64,000 nucleotides of DNA, from assembly GCA_034359265.1 (NCBI GenBank), contig CP136891.1:57326001-57390000 (forward strand). The letters run 5' to 3'. The DNA is from Canna indica (taxonomy: Eukaryota; Streptophyta; Magnoliopsida; Zingiberales; Cannaceae). The notes under the pieces are model-generated. The model saw only the letters and a list, made by a program, of their open reading frames with translations, had not been told where the DNA came from and made no database searches. Of the stretch, positions 34,743-46,640 are shown piece after piece; positions within the stretch are counted from its first letter, which is position 1; every line of letters begins with the position of its first letter. A program made the position numbers and the translations under genes.

Positions 34743-36216
34743 TGTTGGCTTTACGTTTTCAACCTTAGCCTTAATCTCGGTTTTGATTGTTTTGATGATA
34801 ACAAACATGGAACCAATGATTTCATTGACAATATGTTTCTGGTTCCATATCAATTAGCGTTCGATATTCTCGATCGAAAATATTAGAAGAAATCGAAAAT
34901 CAGAAGGACATTGATCATTGCGCTCGGGTTCGTTGCGGAAGTTTCTCGAAGATCGACGAGTGCACCAAAGTCGCATTGGACGAGCTCAAAGATCACATGA
35001 AAGATCTCCAAGATGATGCTCGTTGAAAGCCGGAACTCGGAGACAAAGCGCGGAAGAAAATAGGCTAAAAAATAAGTCTCAGCCTAAGTTCGGTCGACCG
35101 GACCGAGGCTAGCTGCAGACGCAGCTTGCGTCGGTTGACCGAAAGTGAAATCACAAGTTTCTTGCGTCGGGCGATCGACCGACCAAAGCCCAAAATGGGC
35201 AGTAAGGTTGGCGGTTAACCGAGCGATCGACTGACCTGCGGATACCCGAGACACGAGATCACATCGGTCGACCGAAGGTCAGGAATGAACAGTGGCGTCT
35301 AGCGGTCGACCCGTCGGTCGACCGACCACAGGGAGAATTGCAGCGATCAAAAGATCGGTCAATCATTCAACCGGCGGCCTATAACAGATAGTTTTCTATC
35401 CGTTGAACAGTCGTTTCTTCAGCAGGGTATAAATATACCCTTATATGATTCTTTTAACATTTTTTTGCTTCCTTGATTCTAACAGAGTTCATTGAGTATT
35501 CAAAAGGAAGATTTAGAGCCTTCCAAAAGATTTAAAGCTTGCACTCTGTTCTCCGTTGAGTTCATTCTTCAAGCGCCAGCTGCTTCAACTCGGGTTTTGA
35601 TCAAGCTCATTCCTTGAAGAGTTGAAGGCGCCAAAGGCTTGCAAAAGAGCTCTTACCATTGGTTTTATTATTTAGCTCTTTTGATTGTATTTTATATGTT
35701 ATTTTAACTGTTTGTTTAATTTGAGGTTGTAAGACCAGGTGTTAGGTCTTCAATTGGGTGAAGTGGTATCCTTGGTGTAGAAGGAGTAAAGCCACTTGTG
35801 TAAACTTAGTGTTTACTATGATTAATTTAGTTTGTCCCTTAGGGTTGAGGTGGAAGAGCATTCTCGATAAGAAGGCGGTGACTTCCAGGTGTGGAAGTGC
35901 CTTAGGTCGAGAGTGCGTCTCTTCGGTGAAAAGTCCTCTGTGTAAGGGAAACGTAAATTAATCTAGTAAAACTAGTTTGGAAATCCTAAGCGAGGTGCTT
36001 AGGTAGTGGAGTAGGCATTGGGGCCGAACCACTATAAATCTCAGTGTTTGCATTGATTCTTAATTTCGTGCTTAATTGTTTTATCATTTATCTTGCTTCT
36101 ACATTCAATTGTAAATTGCCTAACTAATCTAAGAAAATGATTAAAATTGAAATTTAGGCTAATCGAATTAGTAAAAACTATTCCCCCTTCCCTCTAGTGT
36201 CGTCATTTCGCCAACA
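34743..36216 (+). mobile_element. 5' LTR of the copia-type element
   Basis: 1474 bp from TGTTGGCTTTACG to TTTCGCCAACA. The U3 part contains many GGTCGACCG/CGATCGACCG words (35085-35370). GGGTATAAATATACCC at 35425-35440 is a likely TATA box and itself a palindrome. The U5 part ends CTCTAGTGTCGTC. It lacks a block of about 50 bp present near 41057-41110 in the 3' LTR. Confidence 0.92.
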
Positions 36217-36218
36217 AT

Positions 36219-36230
36219 TGGTATTAGAGC
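36219..36230 (+). other. Primer-binding site of the copia-type element
   Basis: TGGTATTAGAGC, two bases after the 5' LTR, matches the complement of the initiator-methionine tRNA 3' end with one mismatch. Confidence 0.88.
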
Positions 36231-36329
36231 GTGTTATAGATTGTGATTTCACCATCCCTTCTACAATTCGTCTCGATCTTGAAATGGCTCTAGAGTCGGT
36301 AGCATGATATGCATGCTTGGAGTAAAATG

Positions 36330-37560
36330 GATAAGAAAATGTTTAAGTATAATGGAGATGTCATGAATTATATTCTTTGCACATTACCAAATGACATCTT
36401 AGAAAAAGTCATGCATTGTTCTTCCGCTTTTGATTTATGAGCCTCGTTAAATGTTTTATATGATTATGTCAAAACCAAAGAAATTGGCACGTTTGATGAA
36501 GTTGGTGATGACAATGGTTACACACCTACTACTAATCTTGATCTTGATGCCCATAGCTCTTCTAGTCAAAGAAGTAGCACCAAGAGCCGAAAAAGAAGAG
36601 TAATCTGTCATGCTTGCAAAGAGAAGGGGCATGTGAAGAAAAATTGCCCAAACATGAAGAACAAAGCAAGGAAGAGGTCAAGTACTTCCACCTCCACCTC
36701 TCACAAATTTGAAGCACCCTCTAGCAATGACTATGAAGCTACTTCAAAAGTTTGCCTCATAAGTACCAAAGATGAGGTACACTATTCTCCTTCTAGTCAT
36801 AATAATAATAATATTAGTACTAGCTCATCTAGTTCATTCAATATACCATATGAAGAACTAGTTGATGAATGTCAAAAAATGTATGTCTTGCTAGTTAGAA
36901 AAGATAAGGAAAACAAAATGCTAAAAAAAGAAAATGTAATGCTTAATTCTCATTTGCATGAATCCAAACTAGAAAATTAAAAATTAAAATCTAGTTCATT
37001 TGATTCATGACATGATAATGTAGAACTTGAGCTTAAGGACTTGAAGCTCAAGAATAACAATTTAGAAAAAGAGAATTGCATGTTAAAATCTCAATTACAT
37101 GCATTACATAAATCCATGAATGAAATGAAAAGTGAGATTACTTTCTTGAATAAGAAAGTAAATGAATTTAAAAAATGCTTCATTTCCTAAGAACACTAGA
37201 ATGAAAAATACTTATGTAAAGAATGTCAATGTTTATCATCATTACCATGCTAAGCATTCTACCATTAAACCTCATAAGCAAAAAAAAATATTTTTTCTAA
37301 GAATGCTCATACTCATCATGTTTCACATGACAAGCATTCAAAAATTAAATATCATGTTCATGTTAAAAATGAAAAGAAAAAATTTCATGGACATTATTTT
37401 TGTTGTGGTGTATTTCGGCATGCCATCCATGATTACGCATTAAAGAGAAATCCAAGTGTTGCTAGGACACTTTGGATTTCTAAGCCCTCTAACCCCCAAG
37501 GACCGAAAGCTATTTGGGTACCAAAGGTATCATGCTCTTTTGTAGGGGGAGAAACCACAC
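36330..37560 (+). pseudogene. Copia-type gag with CCHC zinc knuckle, broken
   Basis: Recognisable text starts with KYNGDVMNYILCTLPNDILE, followed after a stop by ASLNVLYDYVKTKEIGTFDE. A zinc knuckle of form C-x2-C-x4-H-x4-C (CHACKEKGHVKKNC) lies at 36605-36649 and opens the frame 36633-36980 with an S/T-rich linker and NIPYEELVDECQKMYVLLVR, a coiled-coil-prone block typical of copia gag. A further relic, RTLWISKPSNPQGPKAIWVP, near 37460-37530 corresponds to the end of gag before protease. Stops occur at 36438, 36978 and later. Protease and all pol domains are absent downstream. Gag would package the RNA, so even this relic marks the lineage. Confidence 0.82.
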
Positions 37561-40500
37561 AAGGGTAAAGAAACTGAAGGATTGAAGTTGACCTTGGATC
37601 TTAATGAGAAATCTCCAAGAGGTTGCAACTTCAAATCACCTTGATGCCTTAGGTAAAGTTGGCATCAAAACTATTCCGATATCATCTCCTATATCCCTTT
37701 GCTTTATTTAAGTTGGAGTTATGATACATGCTTAAAATTAATTGATTTTCCCCGCTCTTAATATATTTCAAAAACCTTTTTGATTTTTGATTTTCCGGTC
37801 TCTTCGGAGACCCCGGTGGCCTGTAATGGGCCTAAGCGACCTTGCGATTCAAAATTGTAGGCTCATTGTGGCCTTTCGGTTTTCAACCAATAGGAAGGGT
37901 TGGAGATCTTATTTTTTAAAATTTCATATTTTGAGATCTCTTGATTCATTTTGGTATCACGAAGATTTATTTGAAAATGAATCCATGCTATTTAGTGAAG
38001 TTGAATTTGATAAATGATACTTGGTTTCTCTCTTCACTATTTCGTTTGATAGCATGTAGAATTGATTTCATGTTCTATTTATAAAGTGTACTTGCAAGTT
38101 ATGATAAAATAAAAGGCTAAATAGAATAGATTAGTTTGGCTAAATTCATGGATAAGGTATGATTTTGGTTATTGCATATTTCTAGTTTAATACCTCAATT
38201 TTTATGGTTGATTATGTCTCTATACTCATGATTAGGATTGCATGTTAAAACCCTTGAATTTTCATGAGTATGTAGAATCTTAGCACTTAGGCAAATTTCA
38301 TTAAATGAAACTTGCTCTAGGTTGATATTTACTAGTAGAGACCTTCTTATAAGTCCAAACTAGTCTAACATGATAAGGGATCTTATTACTCAAATGTTTC
38401 ACAACCTAAGATCTCCTTAGATTCATTTTGAAATCATGGTATCCATCTTAAAATGAATCTTAACTATCTAGCATAGGTTAAGGTTTTTAAATGAAACATT
38501 GCATTAAACCCTTTTTATTTAGTATATTAGCTTGCTAAGTCGGTATATGATTTCATTTTGATACTAATGAAGCCTACTTGCAAGTTAAGAAAGTGGCAAA
38601 CATTGAAGACTATGCTATCTAAGAGAAAATGACAAAGGAAATAAAAAAGTTGGGCAAATTTTCTAAAAGATAAGGTATGGATTTTAGTTTGCAAAAATCT
38701 TTTAAAAATAATTAAATTTTCATGTTTAATGATGTCTCTACGCTCATGATTGTTTTTGAATGATAAATATTGAATTTTCATGAGTAGGCAATTTCATGAT
38801 ATTAATATTGAATGAAATTGGACTAGTTTAAAATTTTCTGTTAGAGACCTTATTTTAAGCTAAAAATTAAATGAACATGTTTAGATACACATATCACATG
38901 AGTCTAGGTATCTAAAATTGAAAAATCATGTCTAGATGAACAATGTGATATCTAGATCATATTAGATGACTTAAGCTTGATAAGTTTGACCCAAGTCAAC
39001 AAATTGACTTGGACACTTGACTTTAAGTCCAAACTTCATAAACATGTTTAGGAATATGTATGACATGTTTCCATGCATTTAGAATGAAAAATTCATATGG
39101 ATATGGATAAAATGTCAATAGAGGTTAATTCATGATTGCCTCTTTTGAACCTAGTTGACCCAAGTCAACAAGTTGACTTAAAGGTCTCATTTATGATCCA
39201 TATTTGAGAAACATGTTTAGCTTTACTCGTGTTAAGTATCCATAGGTTTAAGTTTAAAAAATCATGAGTAAATGTTAAGATTAAAACTTAGCAAGTTTCA
39301 TGATAACTAGCTTAGTTTTGAATGAAATCATGCTAGGTTGATATCTTGACTTAAGAATATAATTTTCATCTCAAACTTGACATATACTCTTTACATGACC
39401 ATCGTGTGGTGTCATAAAAGTTTGAATGAAAATTGAACAAGTTTTAAGAATAACTGAAAGTTACAAAAATTGTCATTTGTTCAACAATTGGTATCACCAA
39501 TTTCAATTATTTCTAGAGAAATATAGAAAAATCATTTTCAGATGATTCTTGAAACTACACATTCACTGAAAAATATAGTTTTATGTGTAAAAATTTTAAA
39601 AAGTTTCATCAAGAATCTAATTTATAATGGAATTTTGAAGTTGGATTTCAAAAACACAAAGTATCCTTATATGAAATATCAATATTTTTGATACTTTGAT
39701 CTTTCTTCAAAAACTTCAAATGAAAACTCATGTATATCATTTGGATTCCATGTCTAATATCATTCACATAATTTCTTGAGTAAAATCATTTCTAGAAATG
39801 ATTTTGAATTCTTGAATAATAGCTAGAAATATCTAGTTTTTTCATTAAAATCAATATAGGATGAAAAATTGTCTTTGAAAATCATTTTGAGTTCAAACTT
39901 GATACATGCATTTCAAATGACCATTCAATATTTGGTATCAAATTTTTCATCCAATAATTGATTTCAAAAATATTTGTCAAAAATATGATTTTATATACAC
40001 TCAAAAGTTTAATTTTTGAAAACCTTAAGTATAGATTAACCTAAGTCAACAAAGTAAGTTAAAAATTTCATATTAAGCCCAAACTTGATTCATAGACTTA
40101 TATTATCTCATGTTAGATGTCTAAATGCCTAAGTTTGATAAAACACGAGTAGATAGCAAAACTTGAGACTTTAGCATTTTCATAATTTTCATGCTTATTT
40201 CAAATGAAAACATGCTAAGTTTATATTTGGATCAAATGACATAAGTTTCACTTCAAACTTGATATACATGATTTAAATGACCATATTTTGATAGTTTGAA
40301 AGTTTGAATGAAACTAAAATGTCATGAAAAAGAACCAAAAGTTTCATATTAAAGTATTTTTCCATCCCTTGGTTGAGATTTTCTTGTTTCATGAAAAATC
40401 TTTAGAGTCTCAACTTCATGAAAAAATACTTGTCTTCCATCCCTTTGAATAGATAGACCCTTCTTGCCCTTTTTGATTGATGTCAAAAGGGGGAGAGAAG

Positions 40501-40702
40501 AGTTTAGGTATAAAGGAGGAGAAATGTATAGTTTAAATGAGGAGATAAGTAGAGGTAAATGGGAGGAAAATATAGGAAATCCATGCATATAGATAAAGGG
40601 AGTTTATTCTTATAGATATGCATGTTGATAGGGGGAGAAAACCTAAGTTGGTATCCTTATGCTTTATGATTATATATTTTCTTAAGGATGTTTGTCATCA
40701 TC
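37561..40702 (+). other. AT-rich internal region without genes
   Basis: The 3.1-kb stretch where pol should lie has no protein-like frame. Short words recur, for example GACCCAAGTCAACAA followed by TTGACTT (near 38987, 39168 and, weaker, 40038) and TTTGAATGAAA. Near 40478 a purine tract AAAAGGGGGAGAGAAG resembles a second polypurine tract. The origin of this filler is unknown. Confidence 0.6.
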
Positions 40703-40716
40703 AAAAAGTGAGAGAT
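40703..40716 (+). other. Polypurine tract before the 3' LTR
   Basis: AAAAAGTGAGAGAT directly precedes TGTTGGC of the 3' LTR. In copia elements the usual form is AAAGGGGGAGAT, so one or two purines have changed. It primes plus-strand synthesis. Confidence 0.75.
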
Positions 40717-41889
40717 TGTTGGCTTTAGGTTTTCAACCTTAGCCTTAATCTCGGTTTTGATGGTTTTGATGATAACAAATATGGAACTAATGATTTCATT
40801 GAGAATATGTTTCAGGTTTCATATCAATTAGCATTCGATGTCCTCGATCGAAAATATCAAAGGACATTGATCGTCCCGCTTGAGTTCATCATGGAAGTTT
40901 CTCGAAGATCGACGAGTGCACCAAAGTCGCATTGGACTGGCTCAAAGATCACATGAAAGCTCCTCAAGGTGATGCTCGTTGAAAGTCGGAACCCGAAGAC
41001 AAAGTGCGGAAGAAAATAGGCTGAAAAATAAGTCTCAGCCTAAGTTCGGTCGACCGAATAGGGTAAGAAATGGGCAGTAGCCCTAGTGGTTGACCGATCG
41101 GTCGACCGGACTGAGGCAAGCTGCAGACGCAGCTTGCGTCGGTCGACCGAAAGTGAAATCGCAAATTTCTTGCGTCGGGCGATCGATCGGGCGGTCGACC
41201 AACCAAAGACCAAAATGGGCATTAAGGTTGGCGATCGACCGACCTGCGGATACCCGAGACGCGAGATCACGTCGATCGACCGATGGGTCGACCAAAGGTC
41301 GGGAATGAACAATGGCGTCTAGCGGTCGACCCATCGATCGACCGACCACAGGGAGAATTGTAGCGGTCGACCGACCATTCGACCGGCGGCCTGTAACGGA
41401 TAGTTTTCTATCCGTTGAACAACCGTTTCTTCAGCAGGGTATAAATATACCCTCGTATGATTCTTTTAACATTTATTTTCTTCCTTGATTCTAACAGAGT
41501 TCATTGAGTATTCAAAAGGAAGATTTAGAGCCTTCCAAAAAATTTAAAGCTTGCGCTCTGTTCCCCGTCGAGTTCATTCTTCAAGCGCCAGCTGCTTCAA
41601 CTTAGGTTTTGATCAAGCTCATTCCTTGAAGAGTTGAAGACGCCAAAGGCTTGCAAAAGAGCTCTTTCTATTGGTTTTATTATTTAGCTCTTTTGATTGT
41701 ATTTTATCTGTTGACCGGGTCTTAGGTCTTGAATTAGGTGAAGTGGTATCCTTGGTGTAGAAGGAGTAAAGCCACTTATGTAAACTTAGTGTTTACTAGA
41801 ATTAATTTAGTTTGTCTCTTAGGGTTAAGGTGGAAGAGGACTCTCGATAACAAGACGATGACTTCCGGGTTTGAAAGTCAACTACTAGA

Positions 41890-42240
41890 AAAATGGTCAT
41901 CAGCAACGGCTGATGCCGTTGCTGAGCCGTTGCTGAAGAGAATCAGCAACGGCCGCGCCGTTGCAATAGAGCCATGACAGAAAGTCGCGTTGCTGATGAC
42001 TTAGCAACGGATCAGCAACGGCCGCTCGGGCCGTCGCTAAAAACATTATCAGCAACGGTTTGGCCACAGACCCGGAGCCGTTGCTGATAACATTAATAGC
42101 AACGGCCGCTGAGTCCGTAGCAACGCCGTTAGTAAAACCCCGTCGCTAAGCCGTTGCTGTAGGTCATCAGCAACGGCTTTCGATACACTTTTAGCAACGG
42201 CTTTCCCACGGACGGCCGTGAGAAAGCCGTTGCTGATGAC
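41890..42240. repeat. CACTA copy 2 subterminal repeats, gene-3' side
   Basis: Dense CAGCAACGGC words in both orientations, equivalent to 24433-24810 of copy 1. Confidence 0.88.
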
Positions 42241-42525
42241 GCATACCTGGGAACAGAAAAATTTCAAATTTCAAATTTCCATTGATACATTGATACATTA
42301 TCTGATACATAACTCACACACTCATACCCTCATACACACATTCATTCACACATCAAAAACACACCAAGATATACATCAAAACAATTATATTTATATTGAT
42401 AATTATCCACGATAGTATAAAAACAATTCAAATGCAAAATTGAAGTATCAATATCCAAACAAAATAAGTTAAACAAGTTCAATATCTCAGTAACAAGTTC
42501 AATATCCAAACAAAAAATCTCACGA

Positions 42526-43765
42526 TCACGATGGAGGATGGTCTGGATCATATGGCGGGGTCTGGAATGCTTGAGTGTACACCGGCGTGGACTGACTCGA
42601 GGACGATGGATTAGATGATGCCGAAGAGATGCCTGCTTCAGGATGACCTGACATGTTGCGTAGCATAGCTTGTATATCCGCCATCATCTGACTCTGGCGC
42701 TTCATTATCTCAGTCTGACGCGCGACCGTGTCCTCTAGAGTCCTTATACTGCTACTATGATCATAACTGGATCTAGAGGTGGACGGCCGCTCACCAGCGA
42801 CCGGAGGGGTCGGTGCCCCAAGTGGCCCTAGCACGGCTCGCTCATGACCACTATCTGCGAAGCCATATACGCGGCCATGGTCCCAGCCACCTGCGGCCTC
42901 GACCCACGATGCTGCGTCAAAGTCCTCGGGGGTACCCCCGCGCTGCACCACCGTCTAGTTGTAGGTCTCCTACTCGAGTTTGATTTTTTGTTTAATATTT
43001 ATCATAAAACTTAAATTACAAATATATAATGAATAATTTAAACAAATATATAATTACCATAATGTGTGCAGCGCGGTTGTCGATGTACTCCCCCGTCCCA
43101 TGTGCTCAACGGTGAGTTCGCTCAAACACCGCCATCGGGGAGGGTCGCTGGACAGTCCCGTCATCCGACACCGTCGTCTACATTTACAAAACAAATACAT
43201 TAATTAGTACACATAGTAACAAATAAAATATATAATTAAAAGATATACTTACCATACGGTTCGCGTGCACTGCAAATGCAACAGAGCCGCCGGTGTGACG
43301 CGCTGCTCCCCCCGACATGCGATTTCTAGCCGCATTTCGAGAAACCTCCTGCCATCGATCCGTCGACCATATCCCCACGAGCTGGTCCCATATATCCGGA
43401 GTAATCCAACCGGGGCCGTATCCCCGAGTCTCCGCGATGTTAGTGGTCCCAGCTCGGGCCATCGCTTGGGACCGAGCCTGTCCCAGCTGCCCGTTGTACC
43501 TTGCCCGGGAAATAGCCTCCCAGGCAGCGTAAATGAAGGGCCTCTGGTCCTCGGCCCATGTATAGCGAGCCTGCAAAATAATAATATCAGTACCAATATT
43601 AATATATCATCATGCATGTAAAAAAAAAAAAATACGTGCCTCAAACTCGCGCCATAACATGTCGACGTGCTCGCTAGGCACGTGAGACCACGTAGGCCAT
43701 GCCCCGTGCATGTATCGTCGAATAGTAGAAGAAATGCTCCTCGGCACTTCTTCTTGCTCGAACCT
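42526..43765 (-). pseudogene. CACTA copy 2 second gene, first exon lost
   Basis: Four exon-like blocks are present on the minus strand, at about 43765-43635 (FEQEEVPRSISSTIRRYMHG), 43576-43249 (ARYTWAEDQRPFIYAAWEAI), 43180-43060 (VQRPSPMAVFE) and 42957-42526 (VYGFADSGHERAVLGPLGAP). In the second and last blocks the stops of copy 1 are absent, so these parts are less decayed. The last block has the same coiled-coil-prone segment EDTVARQTEIMKRQSQMMAD. The first exon of the copy 1 gene and its upstream region are missing because of the internal deletion, so no normal start remains. Confidence 0.78.
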
Positions 43766-43820
43766 GCACAACAAAAATAAATTTTAATATTATATTATGA
43801 TATAATGAATTTGTAATGAT

Positions 43821-44969
43821 TCATAATTCATGATATATTACAGAATGTCCAAACGGATTAAAACCATCTGTGCACAATCCCAATCTGATATTTCTAGTAT
43901 CCATAGCAAATGAAGGATAACATGTATCCAAATGTTTCCATGCTTCACTGTCAGATGGATGAGTCATTACTGTATCATCACGACTTCTTGCATGCCAACT
44001 CATGTAGGGGGCTGTCTTTTCCGACATGAATAATCTTTGAAGCCTCGGTGTTAGTGGAAAATACCGAAGCACCTTAAACGAGATATTTTTCTGTCGGACC
44101 GATTTCTTCTCCTTGTAACGAGGGTGTTGACATACAGGGCATTTATCCAACTGCACATTTTCTTTATAATATAAAATGCAGTTATTTTGGCACGCGTGTA
44201 TTTTTTCGTACCCAAGCCCCAATTTTCTCATTAGTTTTTTAGTCTTATAAAAAGTAGGCTCAAACTTGTTATCAGTAGGCAGCATTCCATTAATCAATCC
44301 AGCAATCCGATCATACGCAACTCCGCTGATAGTACAATCGGCCTTGATGTTTAAGAGCTGTGTCATTGCTGAAAACCTAGTGTATTTAGGACAATTCTCA
44401 TACAAAGGTTCATCGGCAGCTTTCAACATCTCGTAAAATTCTGCAACTTCTTTATTCGGTAATTCAATATCTACCGCAGCCCCTACTTCTGTGATATCAA
44501 CCGCTGTAGTATCTAGTGGGACTGATGTCTGAAGATCTGGCCGATCAACATTATCATTCAGGTGGAATTGACCCCCAAGACTATCAAGTATCATAGTTCT
44601 ATAGAGATTACATTGACTGGATGAAGAAGCACCAGCAGAGGAAGATTCACCATATGTCTGAACGACAGGATTGCTCGACGTCCCGACTTCGCGTGACTCC
44701 CCATGACAAGTCCATAGAAAATATCTTGGTGCAAATCCTTTGGTATATAGATGCAGAGTGACAGTCTCCCGATCCAAATATCGTCCATTTGAACAAATGC
44801 GGCACGGACATCGGATTTGATCACCCATGCTAACGAAATTCTGATTCGAATAGGCGAAATTTAGGAAGTACGTTACGCCTAATCGAAACTCATTCGTTAA
44901 AGCTCCACGATCAAGACGTCGGTACATCCAACTTCGATCAGCCGACATGATTCTGTCAATCAATGACAA
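43821..44969 (-). pseudogene. Truncated CACTA tnp2 transposase, 382-codon open frame
   Basis: The frame opens MSLIDRIMSADRSWMYRRLD and is uninterrupted to LGLCTDGFNPFGHS, then runs seven residues into former intron sequence and stops (VIYHEL). It therefore keeps the N-terminal region with MGDQIRCPCRICSNGRYLD and CPVCQHPRYKEKK, which looks like a zinc-binding segment, but loses the rest of the tnp2 catalytic region, the DUF4218/4216 parts and the acidic tail. The equivalent part of copy 1 has a stop and a frameshift, so this stub is the best preserved version in the window. A truncated product could in principle bind DNA or partners; that is inference. Confidence 0.85.
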
Positions 44970-45022
44970 TTTCTTTGGTTAATGTCTTTAGGTGAGATTG
45001 TCCTATTCTATTCGGGATTTAT

Positions 45023-45212
45023 GTTATTCGTACTGCACTTACGTTTTTATTTTAACTGTTAACTAATTATTCTAAATTTCGATAGCATCTCCCTACAGTT
45101 CTCCGAATACGCATATCATCTGGGCGCGTATCGGAGAACAAGAGAGATGTTGCCGAATTTTAGAATAATTAGTTAACAGTTAAAATAAAAACGTAAGTGC
45201 AGTACAAATAAC
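45023..45212 (-). other. Long near-perfect hairpin upstream of truncated transposase
   Basis: The arm GTACTGCACTTACGTTTTTA with TTTTAACTGTTAACTAATTA pairs with TTAGTTAACAGTTAAAATAA followed by AAACGTAAGTGCAGTAC. Arms are about 85-90 nt with few mismatches, and the turn lies near CATATCATCTGGGCG. It lies 54 bp upstream of the minus-strand ATG at 44969. Copy 1 has the same structure at 18816-19002 with more mismatches. Confidence 0.85.
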
Positions 45213-45423
45213 TATATTCCCAAATTGTCCAATCAGGGACAATTCAAGAATTGTACGTCGTATAAAAGATCATATACTTCTTTTTCACGAACATACAATT
45301 CCCGAACGGATCTAAGGTTTTGCTAAATCATATCCGATTCGTCGATGCGTACGTGAAACATATCAACTCGTCGGATGGATGATTATTTTCTAAATGTTTC
45401 GAGACAGTTCGAGTCCATATTGG

Positions 45424-45890
45424 ATGATTTCGGTGCGCGTCCGAAGTGGACGATTCCGGCGCGAGTCCGAAGTGGACGATTCCGGCGCGAGTCCGAATTG
45501 GACGATTCCGGCGCGCGTCCGAAGTGGACGATTCCGGCACGAGTCCGAATTGGATGATTCCGGCGCGCGTCCAAAGTGGACGATTCCGGCGCGAGTCCGA
45601 ATTGGATGATTCCGGTACGAGTCCAAATTGGATGATTCCGGCGCGAGTCCGAAGTGGACGATTCCGGCGCGAGTCCGAATTGGACGATTCCGGCGCGCGT
45701 CCGAAGTGCACGATTCCGGCATGAGTCCGAATTGGATGATTCCGGCCCGCGTCCAAAGTGGACGATTCCGGCGCGAGTCCGAATTGGACGATTCTGGCGT
45801 GCGTCCGAAGTGGACGATTCTGGCACGAGTCCAAATTGGACGATTCCGGCGCGCGTCCGAAGTGGACGATTCCGGCGCGCGTCCGAAATT
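45424..45890 (-). repeat. 26-bp minisatellite, about 18 copies
   Basis: Unit GACGATTCCGGCGCGAGTCC followed by GAAGTG or GAATTG, with CGAG/CGCG variants alternating. It lacks stop codons in several frames, so overlapping frames such as 45328-45834 are artefacts of the repeat. The same unit occurs in about five degenerate copies at 18490-18620. Confidence 0.92.
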
Positions 45891-46336
45891 AATCTAAACC
45901 CTAATAATTAATCTAACAAATCTAAATAATTAATTAACAATTATAAAACAATTAATTAACAATTATCAAACAAAATAAAAAATATATATAATTATAAATT
46001 CCGGCGCCGGAGTCCACCCTCCGGCGCCGGCGTACAGTGGCCGGACACACTGTCCGGCCACTGTAGAAGGTCCGACGGCAGCCATCGGCCGCCCGCCGCC
46101 GACCGAAACCCTAGAAATAGGGTTTCGGTCGGATTGATTCCCGCCGGCCGCAGGGAAGAGACGGCCGGCCGATCAACATACCTGAACAAGTCGGCAGCAG
46201 CGGGAGGAGGAAGAGGCGTCATCGGCGTCGTCGGCGTCGTCGGCATCGGCAGCAGCGGCAGCGGCGGCGAGAGGCGTCGGCAGGAGCGGCGGCGGCAGCA
46301 GCGGGAGGAAGAAGGGTCGGGCGCGAGAGTGTGCCC

Positions 46337-46344
46337 TATATAAA
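46337..46344 (-). promoter_or_regulatory. Candidate TATA box of CACTA copy 2
   Basis: The minus strand reads AAGTTTATATAGGGC directly inside the subterminal repeats, before a GC-rich leader with GCCGCCGC runs. Copy 1 has the same arrangement at 18013. Confidence 0.6.
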
Positions 46345-46348
46345 CTTA

Positions 46349-46640
46349 TCAGCAACGGCTCACTCGCCCGTTAGAAAGCCGTTGCTAATAAGTTATCATC
46401 AGCAACGGCTCACTTGTCTGTTAGCAAGCCGTTGCTGATAATTAAAATATCAGCAACGGCTCGTCTTTCCGTCAGAAAGCCGTTGCTGATAATTAAAATA
46501 ATCCGCAACGGCTCAGTTTTCCGTTAGAACGCCGTTGCAGATACAAATATCTGCAACGGCTTGGGCGGCCGTAAGAATGTCGTTGCAAATAGCAACGGCT
46601 CGAGCGGCCATTGCTGATAGCCGTTGCTGAAGATCTAATT
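46349..46640. repeat. CACTA copy 2 subterminal repeats, promoter side
   Basis: CAGCAACGGC and GCCGTTGCTGATAA words in both orientations, equivalent to 17821-18008 of copy 1 but with more units. Confidence 0.88.

Noticed and set aside
36219..36230. Match to the methionine tRNA 3' end
   Set aside because: It is the retrotransposon primer-binding site, not a tRNA gene, because it directly follows an LTR.
45424..45890. Regular repeat array considered as CRISPR
   Set aside because: Units are contiguous 26-bp minisatellite copies without unique spacers, inside a plant CACTA transposon and with no cas genes.
45328..45911. Multiple open frames across the CACTA leader
   Set aside because: They are translations of the 26-bp minisatellite in several frames at once, an artefact of the repeat.
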